Positions 7,780 to 15,529 of a DNA stretch of 40,208 nt are shown here, one piece after another. The DNA is taken from the NCBI GenBank assembly GCA_946480925.1, contig CAMLLU010000052.1, forward strand, positions 1 to 40,208, written 5' to 3'. How positions within the stretch are numbered: the first letter of the stretch is position 1; every line of letters starts with the position of its first letter. A program made the translations under genes and the position numbers. This stretch comes from an uncultured Rivibacter sp. (GTDB lineage: Bacteria > Pseudomonadota > Gammaproteobacteria > Burkholderiales > Burkholderiaceae). The notes under the pieces were generated by a model. The model saw nothing but the letters and a program-made list of their open reading frames with translations, had not been told where the DNA came from and made no database searches.

Positions 7780-8868
7780 ATGCCGCCCGCCGCACCCGCT
7801 TCTTCGCGCCTCGCCTCCATCGACGCCCTGCGCGGCCTCACTGTCGCGGCCATGCTGCTGGTCAACTACCCCGGCAGCTGGAGCCACGTGTGGGCGCCGC
7901 TGCGCCATGCTCAATGGCACGGCGCCACACCCACCGACTTCATCTTCCCGTGGTTCCTGCTGATCGTTGGCCTTTCCATCGGCCTGGCCTTCGGGCCCAG
8001 GCTCGATGCGGGCCGTGCCCACGATGCCACGCTCACATGGGCGCTGCTGCTGCGCGGCGCGCGCATCTTCGTGCTGGGCCTGGTGCTCAACCTGGCCGGC
8101 TGGCTGCTGCTGGACACGCGCGGCTTCCGGCTGATGGGCGTGCTGCAGCGCATCGGCATCTGCTTCGCCTGCGTGGGGCTCGTCGCGATCTACCTGCGCA
8201 ACGTGCGGGTGCAATGGGCGGTGTTCGCAGCGCTGCTGCTGGGCTACTGGGCCTTGCTGGCAGCGGACGGCCCGCTGGAGCCCGGCCAGAACATCGCCGA
8301 CCGCATCGACAACGCCGTGCTCGGCCCGCTGGCCTATGCGCTGGACCGCAACACAGGCCGCTACAGCGACCCCGAAGGCCTGCTCAGCACGCTGCCGGCC
8401 ATCGGCACCACGCTGCTCGGCCTATTGGCAAGCCGCTGGCTGCGCGCGGGCCAGACCTCGCGGCTGTGGATGGCCGGTGCCGCGGCCGTGGTGGCAGGCG
8501 GCTTGTGGTCGCTGGTGCTGCCGCTCAACAAGGCGTTGTGGACTCCCTCTTACGTGCTGTGGACCGGCGGCTTCGGGCTGCTGGCGGTGGCGCTGGCGCA
8601 CGAACTGGTCGACCGCCGCGGCTGGCCGGCATGGGGGGCGAGCCTGGGCGTCAATGCGATCACCGCCTACGCCGGTACGTGGCTGGTGTTCTGCGTGCTG
8701 GTGGCATCGGGCGTGATGCGGCCGCTGTACCAGCAGGTGTTCGCCGCGCCCATCACGCCGGTGCTCGGGCCCGAAGCAGCGTCGTTTGCGTTTGCCGTGG
8801 CCTTCCTGGCGCCGTGGTGCGTGCTGGCGGTAGTGGCACGCCGGCGCGGCTGGCGCATCACGATCTAG
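7780..8868 (+). CDS. Acyltransferase-like membrane protein (NagX / DUF5009 type)
   Basis: A 362-residue polytopic membrane protein with about ten hydrophobic segments. The N-terminal RLASIDALRGLTVAAMLLVN, the PTDFIFPWFLLIVG loop and the VLQRIGICF segment match the family related to heparan-alpha-glucosaminide N-acetyltransferase (NagX, DUF5009). These are thought to acylate sugars at the membrane using cytoplasmic acyl-CoA; the sugar is unknown. It is close behind the ABM gene. Its stop codon overlaps that of the opposing DUF1624-type gene in a shared CTAG (8865-8868). The two convergent proteins both begin with an IDALRG motif and are distant relatives. Confidence 0.87.
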   Translation: MPPAAPASSRLASIDALRGLTVAAMLLVNYPGSWSHVWAPLRHAQWHGATPTDFIFPWFLLIVGLSIGLAFGPRLDAGRAHDATLTWALLLRGARIFVLGLVLNLAGWLLLDTRGFRLMGVLQRIGICFACVGLVAIYLRNVRVQWAVFAALLLGYWALLAADGPLEPGQNIADRIDNAVLGPLAYALDRNTGRYSDPEGLLSTLPAIGTTLLGLLASRWLRAGQTSRLWMAGAAAVVAGGLWSLVLPLNKALWTPSYVLWTGGFGLLAVALAHELVDRRGWPAWGASLGVNAITAYAGTWLVFCVLVASGVMRPLYQQVFAAPITPVLGPEAASFAFAVAFLAPWCVLAVVARRRGWRITI

Positions 8869-10076
8869 AGGTACTTCAACCACGCGATGTCGCGCCGCCG
8901 CGCCTTGAAGGCGGCAAAGGCGCGCACCGCCGGGTACAGCGCCACCACAAGCACCACGGTGGCCAGCCACACCATCCACATCGCGTCGAAGCCGAACACC
9001 GTGCCCTGGTTCGGCCCCCACGCGGCCAGCGCGCCGAGGTAGACGAACTTCAGCACGTACAGGTGCAGCACGTAGAAGAACATGGGCGCGGCACCGTACA
9101 CGGCCAGCGGCCCCAGCCAGCGAGCCCGGGCACCGGCCCGCTCGAAGGCGCGCAACAGCAGCAGCCCCACGCCCAGCGTGAGCGCCACGAACAGCAGTGA
9201 CGGCGGGTACTTGGTGACGTTGACGAAGCTCATCACCGTCTGCAGCGCGGTGTCGCCCACCACCCACGGCTTGTCGCCGTAGACATTGACCGCGCGCAGC
9301 ACCACGAAGCCCGCGAGCAGGCCCACACCCCAGGCCAGCAGGCGGCGCTGGCGCGCGGCCGCGTCGGCGCCGGGCAGGAACCACGGGCCCGCGGCATGGC
9401 CGAGCGCGATCACGCCGATCCACGGCAGCAGCGGGTAGGAGGTGCGCAGCCGCAGCGACTCGGTCACGTCGATCCAGCCGCGGTCGTGCAGCACGGCCCA
9501 GGGCACATGAAGCGCATGGCCGCTTTCGAAGTGCACGCCGTCGAGCAGGTTGTGCCCTGCAAGGATCACGAACCCCAGCACGATGAGCGCCCGGCGCGGC
9601 AGCCACACCAGCGCGGCCAGCGCCAGCATGCTCAGGCCGATGGCCCAGATGACCTGCAGGTACACCCGCCCCGGCGGGAACTGGAAGGTCCACGCGAAGT
9701 TGACCACCGTCATTTCGAGCAGCACGAGGAACAAGCCGCGCCGCCACAGGAAGGACGAAGCCGCGACGCGCCCGTCGCCGCCATGGCGCGCGCCGTAGAG
9801 GAACGCCGCCAGGCCGGTGAGGAACACGAACACCGGCGCGCACAGGTGGGCCATCACCCGGCTGAAGAAGAGCTCCGGCGCGGTGTTCGCCACCGACATC
9901 GGGTCGCCCACCTGGTGGTGCAGGAAGAAGGTCTCGCGCACATGGTCCAGCAGCATGACCACGATCACGAACCCACGCAGCGCGTCGATGGACTGCAGCC
10001 GCCCGGCTGTCCCCACGGTGGCGGCAGCCGGGCGTTCGGTGGCAACGGGGGAAGAGGCGAGCGAAGAGCTGGGCAT
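8865..10076 (-). CDS. DUF1624/HGSNAT-related membrane protein
   Basis: A 403-residue polytopic membrane protein. After a poorly conserved Ser/Ala-rich N-terminus comes RLQSIDALRGFVIVVMLLDH, then HLCAPVFVFLTGLAAFL and a C-terminal block FFYVLHLYVLK, which match the DUF1624 group of acyltransferase-like proteins. About ten to eleven transmembrane segments are visible. The substrate is unknown. The start at 10076 is preferred over the longer frame because the added residues are low-complexity. It is divergent from the TonB-dependent receptor across a 225-bp gap that holds the Fur-like site, and convergent with its relative at 7780-8868. Confidence 0.86.
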   Translation of the reverse strand: MPSSSLASSPVATERPAAATVGTAGRLQSIDALRGFVIVVMLLDHVRETFFLHHQVGDPMSVANTAPELFFSRVMAHLCAPVFVFLTGLAAFLYGARHGGDGRVAASSFLWRRGLFLVLLEMTVVNFAWTFQFPPGRVYLQVIWAIGLSMLALAALVWLPRRALIVLGFVILAGHNLLDGVHFESGHALHVPWAVLHDRGWIDVTESLRLRTSYPLLPWIGVIALGHAAGPWFLPGADAAARQRRLLAWGVGLLAGFVVLRAVNVYGDKPWVVGDTALQTVMSFVNVTKYPPSLLFVALTLGVGLLLLRAFERAGARARWLGPLAVYGAAPMFFYVLHLYVLKFVYLGALAAWGPNQGTVFGFDAMWMVWLATVVLVVALYPAVRAFAAFKARRRDIAWLKYL

Positions 10077-10197
10077 GGACAAAGCAGAGCGGTGTGTCGG
10101 CGAGGCGGCGGCCAGGCCGGGGCGCCGATGGTAGTGCGGTAGCGCGGCCCGGCCGCGCGCCTGTGCAACGACCACAAGTCGTCATGGGTCCGTCATT

Positions 10198-10222
10198 TGT
10201 TGAGACTGATTCTCATTTATAT
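10198..10222 (+). promoter_or_regulatory. Fur-box-like operator upstream of the TonB receptor
   Basis: TTGAGACTGATTCTCATTTAT contains the imperfect inverted repeat GAGA-CTGAT-TCTC and resembles the GATAATGATAATCATTATC Fur consensus. It lies in the only AT-rich patch of the gap between the divergent genes, about 80-100 bases before the receptor ATG, and overlaps a possible promoter (TTGAGA ... TATATT). This suggests iron-repressed expression of the receptor. Confidence 0.6.
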
Positions 10223-10301
10223 TCCAAGCCTTTTTGCCCGCGGCACAGCGCCTCCTGGCGGCGCCCGTCCGGCTCCGGACCAACCACAGCAACCAACACG
10301 C

Positions 10302-12557
10302 ATGGCACAACATCGACAACGTCTCCTCCTCGCCTCAACGGGCGCGTCGGCTCCTGAAGGCGCCGGCCTGCGCCGCACGCTGATCGCCACGCTGGTGACG
10401 GCCGCGGTCTGGGGCGCCGCGGTTCCGGCCTTCGCGCAGGACGCTGCCGCTGCCGACGAGAAGGCTCCCGCCGCCGAAAAGAAGCCCGCACGCGAGGTCC
10501 AGACTGAACTGCCCGCGCAGCAGATCGTCGGCCGCCGCCAGTCGGGCCAGTACAACGCCAGCACCTCGGCCGGCGCCACCAAGACCGACACGCCGCTGAT
10601 CGAAGTGCCGCAGGCCGTGCGCGTGATGACGCGCCAGCTGGTCGACGACCTGAGCGCCCAGCGCCTGGACGACGTGCTCGACTACGCGGCCGGCGTCTCG
10701 CGCCAGAACAACTTCGGCGGCACCTGGGACAACGTGGCCATCCGCGGCTTTGCCGGCCATGAAGACACCACCATGTCGATGCTGCGCAACGGCATGCCGG
10801 CAAACCGCGGCTTCAATGCGCCGCGCGACACGGCCAACCTCGAGCAGATCGAATTCCTGAAGGGCACGATGGGCGCGCTGTACGGCAGCAGCGAGCCGGG
10901 CGGCACGCTCAACCTCGTGACCAAGCAGCCGCGCTTCACCTCCGGCCATTCGGTGGAAGGCTACGTGGGCAGCCACAACTACAAGCGCATGGCGCTCGAC
11001 AGCACCGGCCCGCTCAACGGCGGCGACGGCGAGACCTCCACGCTGGCCTACCGCCTGAACGCCTCGGTGGAAGACAAGGACAGCTTCCGCGACGAGGTGC
11101 ACAGCCGCCGCACGCTGCTCGCGCCGGCGCTCACCTGGAACGTCACGCCCGACACCCAGTTGCGCTACGACGGCGAGTGGCTGCGCCAGGCCGCGCCGCT
11201 GGACCGCGGCGTGGTGGTGGTCAACGGCCAGATCGACGCCGTGCCCATCTCGCGCTTCTACGGCGAGACCAACGTGGGCGACACCACCATCGACAACCAC
11301 ACCCACCAGTTCTTTGCAGAGCACACGGTGAACGAGCAGTGGTCGCTGTACGGCGGCCTGCAGCTCAAGCGCGGCACGCTCGAAGGCTTCGGCATCGAGC
11401 AGGTGCCTTTCGGCGGCCCCGACTGCGCCACCTCGATGAACACGCGCGACTGGCTGTGCCGCCGGCTGCGCTATCGCAACTTCGAATCGCGCGAGACCTC
11501 GGTGCAATTCGAAGCCCGCGGCAAGCTGAGCACGGGCGACGTGAAGCACGAGCTGATGGTGGGCGTGGAAGCGGCGCGCTTCACCCAGGACCGCACCATG
11601 CTCGACCACGCCGGCGGCCTGCGCAACGGCCTGGGCATCTCGGTCTCCAACCCCGTGTACGGCCAGGTCACCTACCCCGCATTGAGCCCGCTCAACGCGA
11701 GCCGCAACGGCACGCTCAAGGACAACACCCGCGCCCTCTACGTGCAGGACGTGGCGTCGCTCACCAGCTCGCTCAAGCTGCTGGCCGGGCTGCGCCACGA
11801 CCGAGCCACTTCGAGCAACACCAGCATCAACGGTTCGACCAGCGAGCAGGACCCGAGCGCCACGTCGCCGCGGCTGGGCCTCACCTGGATGATCCAGCCC
11901 ACGCTGTCGGCCTACGTGAGCACCGGCCGCTCCTTCCGCGCCAACACCGACCGCGACACCGCCGGCAATTTCTTCGCGCCGCAAAAGGGCAAGGCCCACG
12001 AGGCCGGCCTGAAGTGGGAATCGCAGGACGGCCGCCTGAGCAGCAACGTGGCGGTGTTCGACATCACCAAGACCAACGTGCCCACCGACCTCGACGCGGA
12101 CACCGAGCTCTACGGCAGCGCGATGACCGTGCACAACAAGGGTGTCGAATTCGAGCTGGCCGGCTGGGTGGCCAAAGGCTGGCGCGCGGCGCTGTCCTAC
12201 GTCTACCTCGACACCGACCCGAAGGTGAAGCAGTTCGCCCGCCACAGCGGCAGCGCCTTCCTCGTGCACGAGACCACGCTGCCCAACGGCAACCTCGTGG
12301 GCCTGGGCGGCGGCGTCACGCACGTGGGCGCGCGCCAGGGCGACAGCGACGGCCAGTGGGGCGACACCCCGGTGCAGCTGCCCTCGTACACCGTGGCCAA
12401 GCTCACGGCCTACTGGAACGCGACCCGCCAGCTGCGCGTCTCGCTCGACGTGGACAACCTGTTCGACAAGACCTACTACGCCAGCGCCTACAACAGCGTG
12501 TGGGTCGCGCCGGGCGCGCCGCGCACCGTGATCGCAGGTGTGCAGTACAAGTTCTGA
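10302..12557 (+). CDS. TonB-dependent siderophore receptor
   Basis: A 751-residue outer-membrane receptor. A signal peptide runs to about residue 45 (AAVPAFAQD), then comes the plug domain with DTPLIEVPQAVRVMTRQL and NLEQIEFLKGTMGALYGSS-type motifs, followed by a 22-strand beta-barrel ending in VQYKF with the C-terminal phenylalanine needed for outer-membrane assembly. It resembles ferrichrome/hydroxamate-type siderophore receptors; the ligand is not decidable. The start at 10302 leaves a long n-region before the hydrophobic core. A Fur-like box lies upstream. DUF4198 follows after 19 bases, and a phytase further on, so phytate-iron is another possible ligand. Confidence 0.92.
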   Translation: MAQHRQRLLLASTGASAPEGAGLRRTLIATLVTAAVWGAAVPAFAQDAAAADEKAPAAEKKPAREVQTELPAQQIVGRRQSGQYNASTSAGATKTDTPLIEVPQAVRVMTRQLVDDLSAQRLDDVLDYAAGVSRQNNFGGTWDNVAIRGFAGHEDTTMSMLRNGMPANRGFNAPRDTANLEQIEFLKGTMGALYGSSEPGGTLNLVTKQPRFTSGHSVEGYVGSHNYKRMALDSTGPLNGGDGETSTLAYRLNASVEDKDSFRDEVHSRRTLLAPALTWNVTPDTQLRYDGEWLRQAAPLDRGVVVVNGQIDAVPISRFYGETNVGDTTIDNHTHQFFAEHTVNEQWSLYGGLQLKRGTLEGFGIEQVPFGGPDCATSMNTRDWLCRRLRYRNFESRETSVQFEARGKLSTGDVKHELMVGVEAARFTQDRTMLDHAGGLRNGLGISVSNPVYGQVTYPALSPLNASRNGTLKDNTRALYVQDVASLTSSLKLLAGLRHDRATSSNTSINGSTSEQDPSATSPRLGLTWMIQPTLSAYVSTGRSFRANTDRDTAGNFFAPQKGKAHEAGLKWESQDGRLSSNVAVFDITKTNVPTDLDADTELYGSAMTVHNKGVEFELAGWVAKGWRAALSYVYLDTDPKVKQFARHSGSAFLVHETTLPNGNLVGLGGGVTHVGARQGDSDGQWGDTPVQLPSYTVAKLTAYWNATRQLRVSLDVDNLFDKTYYASAYNSVWVAPGAPRTVIAGVQYKF

Positions 12558-12576
12558 CGCAGCAGGGAGCCACTAC

Positions 12577-13320
12577 ATGAGCAAGCTTGCAATGGTGGCT
12601 GCGGCGCTTGCCGCGGCCGGCCTGGGTTGCTTCGCGACGCCCAGCGAGGCCCACGGCATCTGGTTCGCGCAGCGTGCGGGCCGCCTGGCCCTCGTCTACG
12701 GCGAAGGCTCCGAAGACCTCGACGCCGTGAAGCGGCTGCCGAAGATCACCTCGCTGGCCGGCCAGGACGGCACAGGCCAACCGCTGGAGGTGCGCCTGGA
12801 GCCGCAGGGCCCGCTCGCCGTGGTGGACGTCGCGGCCAAGCCGGCCGTGATCACCGCCACCATGGACAACGGCCTGTGGACGAAAGACACGCAAGGCAAG
12901 TGGCACGGCAAGGGCAAGGACGAAGTGCCCAACGTCGCGCACAGCGGCCGCTACATGAAGTACGCCACGCACCTCGTGAGCCTGCCCGCGGGCGCCGTGC
13001 CGGCACAGCCGGGCCTCGCGCTGCAACTCGTGCCGGTGGGCAGGAGCTTCCCGCACCACCGCAACGAAAAGCTCACCGTGCAGGTGCTGTTCGAAGGCAG
13101 GCCGCTGCCCAGGGCGAAGGTCTGGCCCGACATGGTGGGCGACCCCGACGCCAGGCCGCTGGTGGCCGATGCCCGCGGCCGCGTCACGCTGCCGGTGCGC
13201 AACCAGGGCCTCAACGTCGTGAAGGCCGAGCACGAAGGTGCGTCGGCCGAGCCGGGCAAGACCGACATGACGCATCACCTCGCGACGCTGAGCTTCGCGC
13301 TGGAGCATGCACCGGAGTGA
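12577..13320 (+). CDS. DUF4198 periplasmic protein
   Basis: A 247-residue exported protein with a signal peptide (MSKLAMVAAALAAAGLGC...PSEA) and the HGIWFAQR start of the mature region typical of DUF4198, with a beta-rich transthyretin-like C-terminal part (LTVQVLFEGRPLPRAKV). Family members are often encoded beside TonB receptors and metal transporters and are thought to help metal uptake; the mechanism is unclear. The gene begins 19 bases after the receptor stop, with AGCAGGGAG as ribosome site, so both are probably expressed together under the same Fur-like control. The mature N-terminal histidine could be a metal ligand. Confidence 0.87.
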   Translation: MSKLAMVAAALAAAGLGCFATPSEAHGIWFAQRAGRLALVYGEGSEDLDAVKRLPKITSLAGQDGTGQPLEVRLEPQGPLAVVDVAAKPAVITATMDNGLWTKDTQGKWHGKGKDEVPNVAHSGRYMKYATHLVSLPAGAVPAQPGLALQLVPVGRSFPHHRNEKLTVQVLFEGRPLPRAKVWPDMVGDPDARPLVADARGRVTLPVRNQGLNVVKAEHEGASAEPGKTDMTHHLATLSFALEHAPE

Positions 13321-13343
13321 CCCGCGCGTGGTGACCCGGGCGG

Positions 13344-13412
13344 TCAGGCCACTGCCCAGGCCGCCCGCAGCAGGCTGGGCGTGATGCCCGTCCACCGCTT
13401 GAACGAGCGGCG
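13344..13412 (-). pseudogene. AraC-family regulator remnant (C-terminal end only)
   Basis: Read on the minus strand, these bases encode RRSFKRWTGITPSLLRAAW followed by a few residues and a stop at 13344-13346. This is the end of an AraC-type DNA-binding domain, whose consensus is close to SRSFKRWTGxTPSxYR. Only about 22 codons remain; upstream of them the frame enters the palindrome at 13410-13437 and no AraC sequence follows. The regulator has therefore lost nearly all of its gene. It sits directly before the 5'-truncated phytase, so one deletion probably removed the start of both divergent genes. Confidence 0.75.
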
Positions 13413-13437
13413 GGTGCACTACCGCCGGTGCACCCGC
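13410..13437. repeat. Perfect 10-bp inverted repeat at the AraC/phytase junction
   Basis: GCGGGTGCAC, an 8-base spacer and GTGCACCCGC form a perfect palindrome exactly where AraC homology ends and phytase homology begins. The GTG that could start the phytase frame (13428) is the first codon of the right arm. It may be the scar of the deletion or the repeat that promoted it. Confidence 0.75.
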
Positions 13438-14396
13438 GCGCCCAGACCGAGCCGGTGGCACGCTGGGGCGATGCCGCAGACGACCCGGCCATCTGGGTGC
13501 CCCCACAAGACCCCACCCGCTCGCGCATGCTGGGCACCAACAAGAAACAAGGCCTGCTGGTCTACGACCTCGAAGGCCGGCAGCGCCAGCTGCTCGAAGT
13601 GGGTCGCATCAACAACGTGGACCTGCGCCAGCGCGTGCAGCTCGGCGCCGGCACGTTCGACGTGGCGGTGGCCACCCAGCGCGACGAAGGCTCGCTCGTC
13701 GTCTTCACGATCGATGGCGACGGCGAAGTGAGCGAACGGATGCGCGTGCCCACCGGCCTGAAAGACGTGTACGGCGTGTGCCTCTACCAGCCGGCCGAAG
13801 GCGGGCTGGAGGTGTTCGTCAACGACAAGGACGGCAGCTTCCAGCGCTGGCGCCTGCAGGCGTTGCGAGACGAAAAGATCGAAGCCACGTTGACGCAGCG
13901 CTTCCGCGTGGCCAGCCAGCCCGAAGCCTGCGTGGCCGACGATGCCCGCAAGCGCCTCTTCATCGGCGAAGAAAAGCGCGGTGTGTGGGTCATGCCGCTG
14001 GACGGCCCGCCGGGCACCGAGCCGAAGCTCGAACTGGCGCTGCCGCTGTCGCCGCTGCTGCATGCCGACGTCGAAGGCATTGCGCTGTACCGCGCGGCGC
14101 CGGGCGACGCGGGCTACCTCGTGGTGTCGAGCCAGGGCAACGACAGCTACGTGGTGGCCGAGGCCACGCCGCCCTACCGCGTGCGCGGCGCGTTCCGCGT
14201 GGCGCTCGATGCGCGACGCGGCATTGACGGCACCGCCGAAACCGACGGGCTCGAAGTGAGCGCCGCACCGCTGGGCGGGGCCTTCAGCCGTGGCCTGCTG
14301 GTAGTGCAGGACGGCTACAAGCGCCTGCCCGACGGGCCGCAGAACTTCAAGTACGTGGCCTGGGAAGACGTGGCTCGCGTACTGCGCCTGCCCTGA
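13428..14396 (+). CDS. Beta-propeller phytase lacking its signal peptide
   Basis: About 322 residues homologous to the mature part of beta-propeller (BPP) phytases, calcium-dependent enzymes that release phosphate from inositol hexakisphosphate. Characteristic stretches are GDAADDPAIWVPP, MLGTNKKQGLLVYDL, NNVDLRQ and DVEGIALYRA. Homology starts almost at the first codon, and there is no signal peptide, although family members are secreted. The first candidate start is GTG at 13428 inside a palindrome, with no clear ribosome site. The gene therefore looks 5'-truncated by the event that left the AraC remnant. The rest of the propeller is intact, so the enzyme could fold but would be cytosolic or unexpressed. 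The second structured repeat follows 11 bases later. Confidence 0.82.
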   Translation: MHPRAQTEPVARWGDAADDPAIWVPPQDPTRSRMLGTNKKQGLLVYDLEGRQRQLLEVGRINNVDLRQRVQLGAGTFDVAVATQRDEGSLVVFTIDGDGEVSERMRVPTGLKDVYGVCLYQPAEGGLEVFVNDKDGSFQRWRLQALRDEKIEATLTQRFRVASQPEACVADDARKRLFIGEEKRGVWVMPLDGPPGTEPKLELALPLSPLLHADVEGIALYRAAPGDAGYLVVSSQGNDSYVVAEATPPYRVRGAFRVALDARRGIDGTAETDGLEVSAAPLGGAFSRGLLVVQDGYKRLPDGPQNFKYVAWEDVARVLRLP

Positions 14397-14407
14397 CGCC
14401 TCCGGTG

Positions 14408-14584
14408 CCCTGAGTTGGAAGTTCGTTGATGAATCCTGCCGAGAAACGCCCACGTGCGTCGTTGCAGTGCTCGCGAGGTATCACACCTCGCTGCGCGCCG
14501 CGCCTGGCCTGCGGCCGTTTTCGTCAGGATTCAGCTGCTCTCGCGCATCAGCCAGCACTCCTTCAACGAACCTCCAACTCAGGG
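14408..14584. repeat. Structured inverted-repeat element, copy 2
   Basis: Outer arms 14408-14431 and 14561-14584 are complementary at 22 of 24 positions, and an inner GAATCCTG/CAGGATTC pair follows. The conserved core (14444-14474, containing GCGTCGTTGCAGTGCTCGC) leads to a central hairpin CGAGGT/ACCTCG and then to TGCGCGCCGCGCC and a GGCCGTTTTCGTC segment. Core bases match copy 3 at 29 of 31 positions; arm sequences do not match. It fills the gap between two convergent genes, 11 bases after the phytase stop and 2 bases before the opposing stop, so a bidirectional terminator role is reasonable. Confidence 0.85.
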
Positions 14585-14586
14585 CA

Positions 14587-15345
14587 CTAGCGCCGCCGCG
14601 AGGCGCGCCCCAGCCCCAACAGGCGGCGCACCAGCCCCGGCTGCTCGCGCGCGGCGGGGTTGGTGCGGGTCATCATCAGGCACTGCACGAGGTACAGCGC
14701 GTTCACCAGCCGGCTGGCGCGCTCCAGGCTCATGCCCGGCCACGAGGCGATGTCGCGCAGCGAAGCCGCCTCACGCCGCAGCCGCTGCACGGCCGGCCCC
14801 AATGCGCCAGGTGCGGTGAGGTTCTCGGTGGCCGGATCCTTGATCGCGCGATAGGCGGCCGTGCCGCCGACCTCGTGCAACAGCTCGCGCCGGGGCCCAC
14901 GCAGCGCCACCAGCCACAGCAGCTGCAGCAAGGGCCGGTAGTGCGTCGCCTGGCCCACGCGTTCGTACATCCAGTGCCCCGGCGGGCGCACGCCGGGCGG
15001 CTCGACGTTGATGAGCTTCAGGTCGTCGAGCCGTTCCGCGGAGCTCGCCGCCATCTCGCGCGGCGAGTGGTAGAGCATCTGCAGGGGGAACAGCGTGATC
15101 GGCCACACGTAGCTGCCGTGCTGCAGGTACAGCAGCGCCGATTCGCGCTGGCGCATGCAGGCGGCCATCACCTCGAGCGCATCGTCGGCAGCGTTGCGCT
15201 CGTCGAGCCGGTGCAACTCGGCCATCAGCGTGGTCGGCAACACCGTGGGCCCGTCCAGCTTCATGTAACCGCTGGTGCCGGTGTTGTGGCGCATGCGCTC
15301 GTAGTCGCTGATGCGCCAGAGACTGGAATCGTCGAAGTCGCGCAT
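14587..15345 (-). CDS. Uncharacterised protein, 252 aa
   Basis: I do not recognise a named domain. The protein starts MRDFDDSSLWRISDYERMR and is soluble, Leu/Arg-rich and largely helical by composition; segments such as ALLYLQHGSYVWPITLFP and ERASRLVNALYLVQCLMM stand out, and the C-terminus is very basic (GLGRASRRR). The start at 15345 is the first in-frame ATG near the conserved-looking beginning; the frame stays open further upstream and ribosome signals are weak, so the start is uncertain. It lies 184 bp downstream of the ABC exporter on the same strand and could be the last gene of that transcript. Its stop is 2 bases from structured repeat copy 2. Confidence 0.65.
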   Translation of the reverse strand: MRDFDDSSLWRISDYERMRHNTGTSGYMKLDGPTVLPTTLMAELHRLDERNAADDALEVMAACMRQRESALLYLQHGSYVWPITLFPLQMLYHSPREMAASSAERLDDLKLINVEPPGVRPPGHWMYERVGQATHYRPLLQLLWLVALRGPRRELLHEVGGTAAYRAIKDPATENLTAPGALGPAVQRLRREAASLRDIASWPGMSLERASRLVNALYLVQCLMMTRTNPAAREQPGLVRRLLGLGRASRRR

Positions 15346-15529
15346 GAGAGGCTTGATCCGGGCACCGGCCGCTGGGTTCCGGTTCCGTTGGTTGCCTCCC
15401 CGCGACCGGCAGCGCTCGATGGCGCGCTGCTCTCTTTGCCTTGAGTAGGCCATCAACCCGGCGGCAAAACTAGACCGCTCTTTGTGCGCGATGGTTACAG
15501 CAGGTTGCGGAGCGCTTGTTGCGCAAAAG

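Noticed and set aside
9965..10177. Small minus-strand ORF in the divergent promoter region
   Set aside because: It overlaps the start of the DUF1624-type gene in another frame and lacks a ribosome site and conserved features.
10335..12323. A 662-codon minus-strand frame opposite the TonB receptor
   Set aside because: The receptor frame has clear plug and barrel motifs, and the opposite frame has none.
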